Positions 26,485-35,629 of a stretch of 64,000 nt of DNA are shown here, piece by piece. Made by a program: the position numbers and the translations under genes. The stretch is from JACXTP01 sp963827905 (GTDB lineage Archaea > Thermoplasmatota > Thermoplasmata > Methanomassiliicoccales > UBA472). Each line of letters opens with the position of its first letter. Position 1 is the stretch's first letter. The notes below the pieces were generated by a model. It was not told the origin of the DNA, made no database searches, and saw only the letters and a program-made list of their open reading frames with translations. The DNA is taken from positions 49,560 to 113,559 of the forward strand of contig CAWHCB010000013.1 of assembly GCA_963827905.1 (NCBI GenBank). Reading direction: 5' to 3'.

Positions 26485-26864
26485 AGCTGGAGCCGATCGG
26501 CCACGTCCGCAATGGCGTCCTATCCACCAGGGACTTCTCAGAGGTGGTGTCGGAGATAGAGATGCTTCCCGATTTCGTCCTCGGGCTGTACCGGTTGGAG
26601 GAATCGGAGGAGATCGACGTCATATTCCTTTTCGACCGGAACATCGACCAGGGGTACAATTTGAAGCTCCATCCCAAAGGTGACCCCGACAACCCCGAGG
26701 TGGGCGTGTTCGCGTCGCACAGCCCTTTCCGGCCCAACCCCATCGGGCTGCAGAGGGTGCGACTGTTGGCCATTGAAGGGGACTGCGTCAGGGTGCGGGG
26801 CTTGGACGCCTTCGATGGCACGCCGGTCCTGGACATCAAGCCTGCCAAGCGCAGGGACCGGTGA
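26478..26864 (+). CDS. trmO: tRNA t6A37 methyltransferase TrmO family protein
   Basis: A 128-residue protein of the UPF0066/TsaA family. It begins MLKLEPIGHVRNGV, then has GLYRLEESEEIDVIF. The family signature ASHSPFRPNPIGLQRVRL, a SAM-binding segment, is followed by AFDGTPVLDIKPAKRR. The bacterial relative N6-methylates threonylcarbamoyl-adenosine at tRNA position 37, next to the anticodon. Placement between two tRNA synthetase genes agrees with a tRNA role. The archaeal substrate specificity is inferred. Confidence 0.85.
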   Translation: MLKLEPIGHVRNGVLSTRDFSEVVSEIEMLPDFVLGLYRLEESEEIDVIFLFDRNIDQGYNLKLHPKGDPDNPEVGVFASHSPFRPNPIGLQRVRLLAIEGDCVRVRGLDAFDGTPVLDIKPAKRRDR

Positions 26865-26901
26865 AAAATACCAAATACGGTCGAGCTTTTCACTATCGAC
26901 C

Positions 26902-28422
26902 ATGAGCGCGACGCAGCTGTTGGAAGGGCTGAGCTACCCCGAGAGGAAGGTATTGCTCACGTTGGACGGCCTGGATGGAGGCGCATCTCCGGAGCGCGTC
27001 TTCGAGGCGGGGCAGTTCCAACAGCTGGTGGAGGTCATGAACGCCTCCTCCTGGTTGCAGTCCAAGGGCTTGGTCGAGATCAAGGAGAGCGCCAGGAAGT
27101 TCTATTCATTGAAGGCCAAGGACATATTGGAGCGAGGTCTTCCAGAGCGCAAGGCGCTACTGTTCATCGGGTCCAATGGAGGCCGTTGCACCATCGCCGA
27201 GCTGGAGCAGGGAATAGGCAAGAGCGATGCCTCCCTGGCCATCGGCTGGCTCAAGCGCAAGTCACTGGTCAGCATGGAGAAGGGGGCGGGCGCGCCCACC
27301 ATGGTGCTGACCGATAATGGCAAAGGGTCATTGGTCGCCGATATGCCGGACGAGGCATTGTTGCGCTCCCTCGCCCAAGCCGACCGTCCCGAGGACGAGG
27401 TCGACGCCAGCATCGTGGCCCAGTTGAAGACTCGCCAGGACCTCATCTCCGAGCGCCTGGTGGTGTCGAGGGAGCTGTCGCTCACGGACCTGGGGCGTGA
27501 GGTGCTCGCTTTAGGCATCGAGCTCAAGGAGGAGGTGGCCCAGCTCACCCCTGAGCTGATCAAGACCGGGAAATGGCGTGATGTCTCCATACGCAAGTAC
27601 GACGTCAACACCTTCGCCCCCAGCCTATACGCGGCCAAGAAGCACCCGCTCACCCGCGTGGCCGACGAGGTCCGCCGCATCTTCATCCAGATGGGATTCA
27701 CCGAGATCGACGACGAGTACGTCCAGGCGGCGTTCTGGAACATGGACGCCCTGTTCACGCCCCAGGACCACCCGGCCCGGGACATGCAGGACACATTCTA
27801 CCTCAGGAAGCCAGCCAAGGTCGAGATCGAGGACGAGGGCGTCGTCTCCAAGGTGAAGGCGGTGCACGAGAACGGAGGCGACACCGGCTCCTTGGGCTGG
27901 CGCTATCAGTGGTCCAGGGAAGAGGCGGAGAGGGCATTGCTCCGCACCCATACCACGGTCAACACCATCCGTTACCTGGCCAAGAACCCGGACCCCCCGG
28001 CCAAAGTGTTCTCCCTCAGTCGCATCTTCAGGAACGAGTCCATCGACATGACCCATCTGCCCGAGTTCGTGCAGATCGAAGGCATCATTATGGAGGAGGG
28101 GGCCAACTTCGACATGCTGGTCAACGTCCTGCGGGAGTTCTACCGCCGCATGGGGTTCGATACGATCCGGGTCCGCCCAGGGCCTTTCCCTTATACCGAG
28201 CCATCGTTGGAGATCGACATCTACTTCAATGGAAGATGGATGGAGCTGGGCGGCGCAGGGGTGTTCCGTCCCGAGGTGACCGCGCCCTTGGGCGTAAAGC
28301 ACCCGGTACTCGCCTGGGGCCTGGGCTTCGAGAGGCTGGCCATGCTGCGCTGGAACCTGAAGGACATCCGTGAGCTCTACATCACGGACCTGGACATGCT
28401 TCGCTCCAGTCCTGTCTTTTGA
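26902..28422 (+). CDS. pheS: Phenylalanyl-tRNA synthetase alpha subunit
   Basis: A complete 506-residue archaeal-type PheRS alpha. Winged-helix domains in the N-terminal 200 residues are followed by the class II catalytic core: motif 1 around HPLTRVADEVRRIFIQMGF, motif 2 with FSLSRIFRNE, and motif 3 GLGFERLAMLRW. It pairs with PheT to charge tRNA-Phe; pheT is not in this window. The ATG at 26902 (MSATQLLEGLSYPER) fits the family. The 3' end overlaps the convergent regulator by 41 nt. Confidence 0.96.
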   Translation: MSATQLLEGLSYPERKVLLTLDGLDGGASPERVFEAGQFQQLVEVMNASSWLQSKGLVEIKESARKFYSLKAKDILERGLPERKALLFIGSNGGRCTIAELEQGIGKSDASLAIGWLKRKSLVSMEKGAGAPTMVLTDNGKGSLVADMPDEALLRSLAQADRPEDEVDASIVAQLKTRQDLISERLVVSRELSLTDLGREVLALGIELKEEVAQLTPELIKTGKWRDVSIRKYDVNTFAPSLYAAKKHPLTRVADEVRRIFIQMGFTEIDDEYVQAAFWNMDALFTPQDHPARDMQDTFYLRKPAKVEIEDEGVVSKVKAVHENGGDTGSLGWRYQWSREEAERALLRTHTTVNTIRYLAKNPDPPAKVFSLSRIFRNESIDMTHLPEFVQIEGIIMEEGANFDMLVNVLREFYRRMGFDTIRVRPGPFPYTEPSLEIDIYFNGRWMELGGAGVFRPEVTAPLGVKHPVLAWGLGFERLAMLRWNLKDIRELYITDLDMLRSSPVF

Positions 28423-29680
28423 TCCCGGCCTTGAGGGCGTACTCCGATCCCTTCTCGCGCATCCCTATCGACAGGTAGGCCAAGGACATGGCCTCGTAGA
28501 TACGGCGCTTGTCCCCCGGCCTGGCCAACCCGACCGCTTTGCTATAGTATTTTATGGCCTCATGGGGCTCCTGACCTCCCTGACAGGCCCGCCCCATCTC
28601 GAAATAGAGCCGCTCGAGGTCCAGCAGGTCGTTGGAACAGCGGGCGTCGGTCATCATTGGTAGGATGAGGGCCTTTGCCTGGTCTGCCTTGCCCTGAGCG
28701 ATCAGGACCTCGGCGATGGCACATTCCAGTTCCACATCTATGCGGTCTTGCTGGCTTCGACCTTGGACCAAGGCCAGGTATGATAGCTCGAACTCGTTCC
28801 GATCGGCAAGGACCCCGCCCTTCAGCTTTATGCCCCGCAACCTCTCCCCTGCATCGGTCGAGGCCATCTGCTCCTCGGCCAAGGTCAGGGCGATATCGTA
28901 TTCATTGACCGCACGGGCCACCCTCCCTTGGACCTCACGGACCTTAGGGGCGTAACGGGACGATCCACGCGGGATGGCAATGACCATTCCGAAGAGGTCC
29001 TGGTCAGGCTCCGAGCAAAGGATGGTGCCATGGCTGGCTACCAACATCTCCGCCTCCAGCGCCCTACCGGCGCGGAGGAGGTGATGCAACCTCTCTCTCC
29101 TGTCGCCTTCCTTCAGCCAGTAGTCAGCGGCAAAGGAATGATGGGACATGAGGGTGGATGGTTCGATCAAGGGTGGGAGATTGTCCTTGATCTCCTTAGG
29201 AAGATCGACCATTCCTTCCTCGTCCTCAGGTAGCAATGTCACCGTAGTATGAGGCAAAGCCGATCGTCTGAACGGTCTCCTGAAAACGCTGGCCGCTCCC
29301 AGGATGGGACGAAGGTCGGTCGGGGTGGCCTTCCAAAGGTCAGGGGCCTTGCAGCGACGCATATCGAGCAACGGGGCCAGTTCGATACCCTCCCTGGCGA
29401 CATAGTCCTTAAGCCTCTTCGCCCTCACTTCCCCTTTCTCAGTCAGAAAATAGACCTTTCGTTTCGTGGGTCCTCGTCGGATGTGGGACAGACGCTCCGA
29501 GACCTCCTCGACCTCCTTGAGCTTCTTCAGCTCTATGGCGGCATGGGCCCGGGAAATGCGCAAGGCCTCCGCGATCCCATCCTGACTGACCTCAGGCGGG
29601 GCGTCGAAGCTATCAGAATGTTTCGAGAACTGGGACAGGTGCAACAATATCCTCTCGCCGACTGTGACTGCACTAGGCAT
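28382..29680 (-). CDS. Winged-helix transcriptional regulator with TPR-like repeats
   Basis: The protein has 432 residues from the preferred start MPSAVTVGER (29680); the frame is open for 30 more codons upstream but that part is not protein-like. The first 110 residues form a winged helix: DGIAEALRISRAHAAIELKKL is the recognition segment and VYFLTEKG the wing. The C-terminal half is helical repeats, with YLALVQGRSQQDRIDVELECAIAE and YYSKAVGLARPGDK of TPR type. Such wHTH-TPR proteins are frequent in Thermoplasmatota and some methanogens. The regulated genes are unknown. Confidence 0.72.
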   Translation of the reverse strand: MPSAVTVGERILLHLSQFSKHSDSFDAPPEVSQDGIAEALRISRAHAAIELKKLKEVEEVSERLSHIRRGPTKRKVYFLTEKGEVRAKRLKDYVAREGIELAPLLDMRRCKAPDLWKATPTDLRPILGAASVFRRPFRRSALPHTTVTLLPEDEEGMVDLPKEIKDNLPPLIEPSTLMSHHSFAADYWLKEGDRRERLHHLLRAGRALEAEMLVASHGTILCSEPDQDLFGMVIAIPRGSSRYAPKVREVQGRVARAVNEYDIALTLAEEQMASTDAGERLRGIKLKGGVLADRNEFELSYLALVQGRSQQDRIDVELECAIAEVLIAQGKADQAKALILPMMTDARCSNDLLDLERLYFEMGRACQGGQEPHEAIKYYSKAVGLARPGDKRRIYEAMSLAYLSIGMREKGSEYALKAGIKRQDWSEACPGP

Positions 29681-29802
29681 GGTATCCTCCCTGGGACGGC
29701 GTGGGCATGCCATGAGGGACACCATTACAATTACGCTACGCGAATCAACCTTGATAACGGCCAGACGCAAACATTAATTCGTGCCGAGACGCTCCCCGGT
29801 CC

Positions 29803-30639
29803 ATGCGCCTGCTTCTATCCAGCCTCGAGGACAGGGCTAGCATCAACATCCGCGACCGTCTAATGGAGATGGCGGACTGGACCGAGATAGGTACCTTCAG
29901 GGAAGGGCCGGTATACCGCCGGGGTGACGATGTTCTGGTCACGATCGATAGTCCCCACCTTTTCTCCGACGACATCGACGCGGCCGTGAGCCAGGAACTA
30001 GGGGTCCAGATCGAAAGGGTTCTGTTCCTTTCCCGGCACAAGGCGGCCTCTGGCATCCCCACCCTGACGGTGCACCCCATAGGCAACTATGGTACGGCGG
30101 ACTTCGGGGGTCGTCCGGGAGAGCTCGTCCCCTCCGACCCAAGGCTGATGACCGCCCTACTGATCAAACTGACCGAGAGTGCGAAGGGGTTGCCCTTCCA
30201 GGTGTCTTTCGAGACCACCCACCATGGTCCATGGATGAAAATACCCACCTCCTACATCGAGATCGGCAGCGGGGAGGACAACTGGGGGCATGAGGGGGCG
30301 GCCAAGGCCATCGCATCGGCCGTGCTCCAGGCCGACCCGTTGGACGACCCGATCGCCATCGGCGTGGGGGGCGGCCACTATGCCCCCCGCTTCAGCGAGG
30401 TCTGCCTGACCAAGCGCATCAGCTTCGGCCATATGGTGCCCAACTACGCCATCGAGAAGGTGGATGACGCCATAGCGTTGGAAAGGATGGGGAAGGCGGC
30501 GGAGGCCAGCAAGGCAGAGATGGTATACATTCACAGGAAATCTATGAGTCGGAGCCGGGCCACCGAACTGAAGGAATTGGCACGCTCACTGGGTCTGGAA
30601 GCGGTGGAAAGCAATGACCTGGAAGACCGATCCGTTTAA
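29803..30639 (+). CDS. dtdA: D-aminoacyl-tRNA deacylase (DtdA/GEK1 type)
   Basis: A complete 278-residue protein of the archaeal/plant DTD2 family. Hallmarks are MRLLLSSLEDRASINI, LSRHKAASGIPTLTVHPIGN, VSFETTHHGPWM, SGEDNWGHEGAA and AIGVGGGHYAPRF. Its Zn-binding His and Asp residues hydrolyse D-amino acids, and acetaldehyde-modified ones, from tRNA. The window contains no bacterial-type DTD. It is divergent from the regulator and ends 29 nt from the convergent UMP kinase. Confidence 0.93.
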   Translation: MRLLLSSLEDRASINIRDRLMEMADWTEIGTFREGPVYRRGDDVLVTIDSPHLFSDDIDAAVSQELGVQIERVLFLSRHKAASGIPTLTVHPIGNYGTADFGGRPGELVPSDPRLMTALLIKLTESAKGLPFQVSFETTHHGPWMKIPTSYIEIGSGEDNWGHEGAAKAIASAVLQADPLDDPIAIGVGGGHYAPRFSEVCLTKRISFGHMVPNYAIEKVDDAIALERMGKAAEASKAEMVYIHRKSMSRSRATELKELARSLGLEAVESNDLEDRSV

Positions 30640-30668
30640 GATTTGTCTTAAAAGTTAGACCGGGCGGG

Positions 30669-31352
30669 TCAATCCCCCACGTAGGTCCCCTCGACCTCCA
30701 GGCCGAGGATGGCCTTGCGCAGCTCCTCGAGGTTCCGTCCGTTGACGATGTAGATGGGGATGCGATGTTTCATGGCGATGTCCGCACCCAGTCGGTCGAA
30801 AACGTCGGATGGTCCCGCGCCATGCTCACCTTTGTTGACAAGGTCATAGAGCTCCTTGAAGCTGATGCGGTGAAGCCGTCTGGCCTCCTTGAACTTCTTC
30901 GGGTCGGCGGTGTAGGCCGCGTCCACCGATGTGGCGTTCACGATGCGACTGGCATGGACCTCCTCGGCCAACATCGCCGACACCGCGTCCGTGGTATGCC
31001 CCGGCACCGTGCCCCCCATGACCACGACCTTGCCTGGCTGGGCGATGAGCTTGGCGTCCTTGACGGTGTGAGGCACCCGCCTCACCGCTTTGTCACCCAA
31101 GGCCAGTTGCACCAGGCCGGCGTTGAGCCTGGTCACCCCTATCCCCAGCTCGTCCAGCTCATGGACGCTCGCGCCCAGCTCCCGACCGGCGTTGATGTAG
31201 TAGCGGGCCACCTTGCCACCCCCGCAGACCAGGAAGACCTGCCTCTCCTCGCACAGCCCTTCGATGAGCTTCGCCAGCGAGGCGAGGTACACATGATCGT
31301 CATTGCCAGGGACTATGACCGAACCCCCGATTGAAACCACCACGTTCTCCAT
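30669..31352 (-). CDS. pyrH: UMP kinase (archaeal PyrH)
   Basis: A complete 227-residue amino-acid-kinase-fold enzyme. It has VVVSIGGSVIVPG at the phosphate site, FLVCGGGKVARYYI, GGTVPGHTTDAVSA and NATSVDAAYTADP. It phosphorylates UMP to UDP with ATP. The start ATG (31352) was chosen at MENVVVSIGG, since the longer frame adds 33 residues that look random. The 5' region is shared with divergent aRF1. Confidence 0.93.
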   Translation of the reverse strand: MENVVVSIGGSVIVPGNDDHVYLASLAKLIEGLCEERQVFLVCGGGKVARYYINAGRELGASVHELDELGIGVTRLNAGLVQLALGDKAVRRVPHTVKDAKLIAQPGKVVVMGGTVPGHTTDAVSAMLAEEVHASRIVNATSVDAAYTADPKKFKEARRLHRISFKELYDLVNKGEHGAGPSDVFDRLGADIAMKHRIPIYIVNGRNLEELRKAILGLEVEGTYVGD

Positions 31353-31419
31353 GGCTGCACCAACAGATTTATCAGGGTAATCCTTTCTCCCCATTAAAAA
31401 CCATAAGGTAGTCCATACT

Positions 31420-32667
31420 ATGGCTGAAAAGATCCAAGGGGAGACCCTCACCGATCGTCAGAAGTACGATTTCAAGAGGGACCTCGAGACCATCAAGAAT
31501 TTGAAGGGCCGCGGTACCGAGCTCATCTCAGTCTACGTGCCGCCCACCAAGCAGATATCGGATGTGTCGAACTATCTGCGAGAGGAGTTCTCCCAGGCAT
31601 CCAACATCAAGTCGCAAGGCACCAGGAAGAACGTGCAGGGCGCCATCCAGTCCATATTGGCCCGCCTAAAGTACTTCAAGACCCCGCCCGCCAACGGGGT
31701 GGTCTTCTTCGTGGGTGAGACGGCGAGCGTCGGTGATCAGACCAAAATGATCCAGTATGTGCTCGAGCCCCCAGACCCGATCACCACCTTCCTATACCGT
31801 TGCGATTCCGAGTTCTACCTTGAGCCATTGCAGGACATGCTGCTCGACAAGAAGGTCTATGGCCTCATCGTGGTGGACCGCAGCGAGGCGACACTGGGCG
31901 TGCTGCGCGGCAAACGCATCATCGTGATCCGTAACTTCGATTCCCTCGTCCCTTCCAAGCACAGGAAGGGAGGGCAATCGGCCCAGCGATTCGAACGGCT
32001 CATCGAGATCGCCGCCAATGATTATTACAACAAATTGGCCAACCTTGCCACTGACTCGTTCCTGAACCTGGAAGGGTTGGCAGGGATACTTATCGGAGGG
32101 CCAGGACCGACCAAGGATTACTTCGCCGACACGGGATACCTTCATCACGAGCTGCAGAAGAAGGTCCTAGGCACCTACGACATCGGCTACACGGACGAGT
32201 ACGGGCTCAAGGAGCTGGTGGACAAGGCCAAGGAAGACCTGAGCGATCTTGACCTGATGCGGGAGAAGAGGCTCATCCTTCGCCTGTTGGAGGAGATCCG
32301 CAAGAGCGAGGGCAGCCTGGCCGCCTATGGTGAGGACGAGGTGCGCCATGCCATCCAGATCGGTCAGGTGGACATCCTGCTTCTATCGGAAGGGCTGCGC
32401 AAGAGGCGGGTCGAGATCAATTGCCCACACTGTGGCTTCAGCGGCAAGGTCAGCGTGCCCACCGTCCCAGATGTCATACCCTGCCCCAAATGCGACCAGA
32501 GCGCCAACGTCGGGGCAGACATGGACATAGTGGACGAGCTGTTCGAGCTGGCAGATAGCATGGGCACGAAGGTGGAACTGATATCCGCCGATTCCGAGGA
32601 GGGCGACATGCTCCTCAAGGCGTTCGGCGGCATAGCCGCGCTGTTGCGCTTCGCTACGAGTGGGTGA
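31420..32667 (+). CDS. prf1: Peptide chain release factor aRF1
   Basis: A complete 415-residue archaeal RF1. Domain 1 has ASNIKSQGTRKNV, which contains NIKS, the stop-codon-reading loop. Domain 2 has HRKGGQSAQRFERL, with the catalytic GGQ. Domain 3 ends with a zinc-ribbon-like CPHC...CPKC insert. It reads all three stop codons in archaea. The stop overlaps the next start (GTGA), so argS is coupled to it. Confidence 0.97.
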   Translation: MAEKIQGETLTDRQKYDFKRDLETIKNLKGRGTELISVYVPPTKQISDVSNYLREEFSQASNIKSQGTRKNVQGAIQSILARLKYFKTPPANGVVFFVGETASVGDQTKMIQYVLEPPDPITTFLYRCDSEFYLEPLQDMLLDKKVYGLIVVDRSEATLGVLRGKRIIVIRNFDSLVPSKHRKGGQSAQRFERLIEIAANDYYNKLANLATDSFLNLEGLAGILIGGPGPTKDYFADTGYLHHELQKKVLGTYDIGYTDEYGLKELVDKAKEDLSDLDLMREKRLILRLLEEIRKSEGSLAAYGEDEVRHAIQIGQVDILLLSEGLRKRRVEINCPHCGFSGKVSVPTVPDVIPCPKCDQSANVGADMDIVDELFELADSMGTKVELISADSEEGDMLLKAFGGIAALLRFATSG

Positions 32668-34385
32668 CCATGGACCCGATGGAGCCGTTCCGGGCCGCCG
32701 TACGATCGGCGGTCGATGCCGCACTGGTCTCTTTGGGCTTGGCAGCGGAATACGAGGTGGAGGTCCCACCCGTCGAAATGTCCGATTTCGCCGTTCCCTG
32801 CTTCCCTTTGGCCAAGAAGGCGCGCAAGGCGCCGGTCCAGATCGCTGAGGAGATAGCCTCCGCGGTTATCCTGGGCGACAGGTTGGAGAAGGTTTGGGCC
32901 GACCGAGGTTACGTCAACTTCCTGGTCAATCGCAATCTGCTCTGCCAGCAGACATTGGAGGTCATCATCAACGTCAAGGAGGCCTATGGCCGCTCCGAGC
33001 CCAAGGGCGTGAAGGTACTGCTGGAGCATACCTCGGTGAACCCCACCGGACCGATCCACGTGGGCCGGGCCCGCAACCCCTTGATCGGCGATACCCTGGG
33101 CCGCTGCCTGAAACTTTGCGGTTATGACGTCACCACCGAGTACCTCGTCAACGATGTGGGCAAACAGGTGGTGCTGTTGGCCTGGGGCGTGTCCAACATC
33201 CCGGACTCTGAGATCAGTACAGCCGACCAGGAGAAGGCCGACCATCGCCTGGTCGGATATTACCAGAAGGCCAACGAGCTCATGGAATCGGATCCCCGGG
33301 TGGGTGAGCAGGTGGCAGGTATGCTGGTCCGCTTCGAGTCCGGCGATCGAGAGGTCATCGAGCAGGTGGCGGAGACCACGGAACTGATGCTGGACGGCAT
33401 CCGTTCCAGCTTGGAGGATGTCAACGTCAGGTTGGACCGTTATACCTGGGAGTCACAGTTCATCATCGATGGTTCATCGAGGGCGGTGGTGGACCGCCTC
33501 AAAGCCTCGCCCTACTGCCGCGAGGAGGATGGAGCGTTCTATCTGGAGCTGGAGGAGTTCGGCATCCATGGCAAGAACACCCGGTTCACGTTCACACGAA
33601 GGGACGGAACCACGCTGTACACCACCCGAGACCTCGCCTACCACCTGAACAAGTTCAGCCGGGCCGACCGGCTCATCAACGTCCTGGGAGAGGACCAGAA
33701 GTTGGGCATGACCCACCTGGCCGCCGCCCTCAAGATAATGGGGGTCGATAAAGCCCCAGAGTGCGTCTTCTATGCCTTCGTGGCGCTACCCGAGGGGCGC
33801 ATGTCCACCCGGAAGGGGCGGGTGGTCTACCTTGACGACCTGATAGATGAGGCCGAGGACCGTGCCATGGAGGAGGTGCGCAAACGTCGCACCGACATCT
33901 CCGAGGAAAGAATGTTCGAGATCGCCAGGCAGATCGGGGCCGGGGCAATACGCTACAACATCATCCGGGTTCAGCCGGAGAAGCAGCTGGTCTTCCAGTG
34001 GGAGGACGCCCTCAACTTCGAGGGAAATTCCGCACCGTTCGTGCAGTACGCCCATGCCCGGGCCTGCAGCATATTGCGCAAGGCAGGGAGCTACCGCCCC
34101 GAAGTGGACGTGAGGCAGTTGGAGCACGAATCGGAGAGAAAACTTATTCGTGTCCTCTCCCTATACCCCAGCATAATCAAGGAGGCAGGGGAGAGGCGCA
34201 AGATCCACGCCCTTCCCGCTTACGGCCACGAATTGGCCTCGGCCTTCAACCAGTTCTACCAGTCAGTGCCGGTGCTCAAGTCAGGAGAGCATCAGGACGC
34301 CAGACTGTGCCTGGTGGAGGCGACGATGTGGACCCTGCGCAGTGCGCTGGGGGCGATGGGGATCGCAGCGCCGGAGGAGATGTAA
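32664..34385 (+). CDS. argS: Arginyl-tRNA synthetase
   Basis: A complete class I synthetase of 571-573 residues. It starts at GTG 32664, overlapping the aRF1 stop by 4 nt, or at ATG 32670. The HIGH-like motif is in NPTGPIHVGRARN, and the KMSK-like site is GRMSTRKGRVVYLD. The Arg-specific C-terminal helix bundle with NFEGNSAPFVQYAHAR is present. It charges tRNA-Arg. It is followed directly by the GNAT gene. Confidence 0.97.
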   Translation: MTMDPMEPFRAAVRSAVDAALVSLGLAAEYEVEVPPVEMSDFAVPCFPLAKKARKAPVQIAEEIASAVILGDRLEKVWADRGYVNFLVNRNLLCQQTLEVIINVKEAYGRSEPKGVKVLLEHTSVNPTGPIHVGRARNPLIGDTLGRCLKLCGYDVTTEYLVNDVGKQVVLLAWGVSNIPDSEISTADQEKADHRLVGYYQKANELMESDPRVGEQVAGMLVRFESGDREVIEQVAETTELMLDGIRSSLEDVNVRLDRYTWESQFIIDGSSRAVVDRLKASPYCREEDGAFYLELEEFGIHGKNTRFTFTRRDGTTLYTTRDLAYHLNKFSRADRLINVLGEDQKLGMTHLAAALKIMGVDKAPECVFYAFVALPEGRMSTRKGRVVYLDDLIDEAEDRAMEEVRKRRTDISEERMFEIARQIGAGAIRYNIIRVQPEKQLVFQWEDALNFEGNSAPFVQYAHARACSILRKAGSYRPEVDVRQLEHESERKLIRVLSLYPSIIKEAGERRKIHALPAYGHELASAFNQFYQSVPVLKSGEHQDARLCLVEATMWTLRSALGAMGIAAPEEM

Positions 34386-34877
34386 ATGGTGGAGATAAGG
34401 GCACTCAAGGAGAACGACCGCGGGCACGTGAGAGCGCTGGAGCTATTCTGTATCAGAGAGTACCTGGAGGGGTCGTTGCACAAAAGCTGGGACCAGCTAT
34501 CGCACGACCTCATCGACGAACTCGGGGCATCCTCGCAAAATTCCTTCGACCATTACCTGAAGAGCGGCCTGTGCTACGTGGCCCTGGAAGATGGCCATAT
34601 AGTGGGCTTCGTATTCGGCCAGATGGTCGAGTATATAAACAACGTAGCCAAGGTGCTGTGGGTGGAGTCCATCGCGGTGCACCCGAACCACAGGCGAAAG
34701 GGCATCGCCTACAAGCTGCTCAAGAAGACGGCCACCGAGGCCAAGAAGAAAGGGGCCAAAGCGGTGCAGAGCACCATCATGTCGGACCTGGCCGCTTCGG
34801 TGATGTTGCATAAGAAGATGGGGTTCTTCATGGACGGCCGCAAGGTGGCCTTCCTGGACCTGGAATCGTTCCAGTGA
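34386..34877 (+). CDS. GNAT-family N-acetyltransferase
   Basis: A 163-residue acetyltransferase. The acetyl-CoA loop is VHPNHRRKGIAYKLL, preceded by VLWVESIAV and followed by MLHKKMGFFMDG, a typical GNAT C-terminal strand. It starts immediately after the argS stop (no gap) and so belongs to the aRF1-argS operon. Archaeal GNATs of this size can acetylate protein N-termini or small amines; here the substrate is unknown. Confidence 0.85.
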   Translation: MVEIRALKENDRGHVRALELFCIREYLEGSLHKSWDQLSHDLIDELGASSQNSFDHYLKSGLCYVALEDGHIVGFVFGQMVEYINNVAKVLWVESIAVHPNHRRKGIAYKLLKKTATEAKKKGAKAVQSTIMSDLAASVMLHKKMGFFMDGRKVAFLDLESFQ

Positions 34878-34889
34878 GCCCAAGGCCTT

Positions 34890-35629
34890 CTAGGCCTTTT
34901 TCTTCAATATCTTCTCGATCAGCTCATGCTCCATACGTGAAAACGGGGCATGGACCATCTTCCGGCCCAATGACAAAGAGAAGCCTTGGATCATTGCCGA
35001 CCGGACCTCCTTCATCTTCGGGACGGCGCCGAGCTCCTCCTTCAATGTGGTGATCTCGGACCGAGCCCTCCAGCGCTTGTCCTTTTGCGCCTTCAACAAT
35101 CTGACCATGAGGTCCAAATCGGTGTCGACGAGAAGGGTCCCGTGCTGCAGCACCACCCCACGTTTCCTGGTCTGGGCGCTGCCGCTTATCTTCCTGCCGC
35201 CCACCTCGACATCGTTCAAGGGCCGATATTCCGCTTGAACGCCCAATATCGCCAATGCCTCCACCACCCCTCGGCAGAGCAGCGGGTATGATTCCAGAGG
35301 GGATTCCGGTATCTCGATCTGCTGGAAATGGCTAGGCAATAGATGAGCTGGCCCGGGTCGGTGTAAATGGCGCTCCCTCCGCTCACCCGCCGTATCACCT
35401 CGATCCCCAACTCACCCGCCAGTTCTACATCGACGCAGTCCTCGAGCCTTTGGAAGTGCCCCAAGGATATGGTGGGTCGGCTGCGGCGATAGATGTGTAG
35501 GGTGTCCGGGATCGAACCCTCTGCCCGGGCGGCGAGCAGCGCTTCGTCACAGGCCACGGTGTAGGCGGGCTGGGCCAGGTCGGTCTCGACCACCCTGATG
35601 TATGCACCGCCCTCAGGTGACGATCTCAT
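34890..35629 (-). CDS. Lipoate/biotin protein ligase A family protein (one frameshift)
   Basis: The protein belongs to the LplA/BirA-type ligase fold. The 5' half reads MRSSPEGGAYIRVVETD, then TISLGHFQRLEDCV and RVSGGSAIYTDPGQLIYC, the lipoyl/ATP-binding core. The frame changes near 35325 and resumes IEIPESPLESYPLLCRG, DVEVGGRKISGSAQ (the conserved K-x-S/G motif) and a C-terminal helix ending ILKKKA. The start at 35629 overlaps the purP stop by 17 nt. Such ligases attach lipoate or biotin to carrier proteins, or condense octanoyl groups. Which cofactor it uses is not decided. Confidence 0.75.
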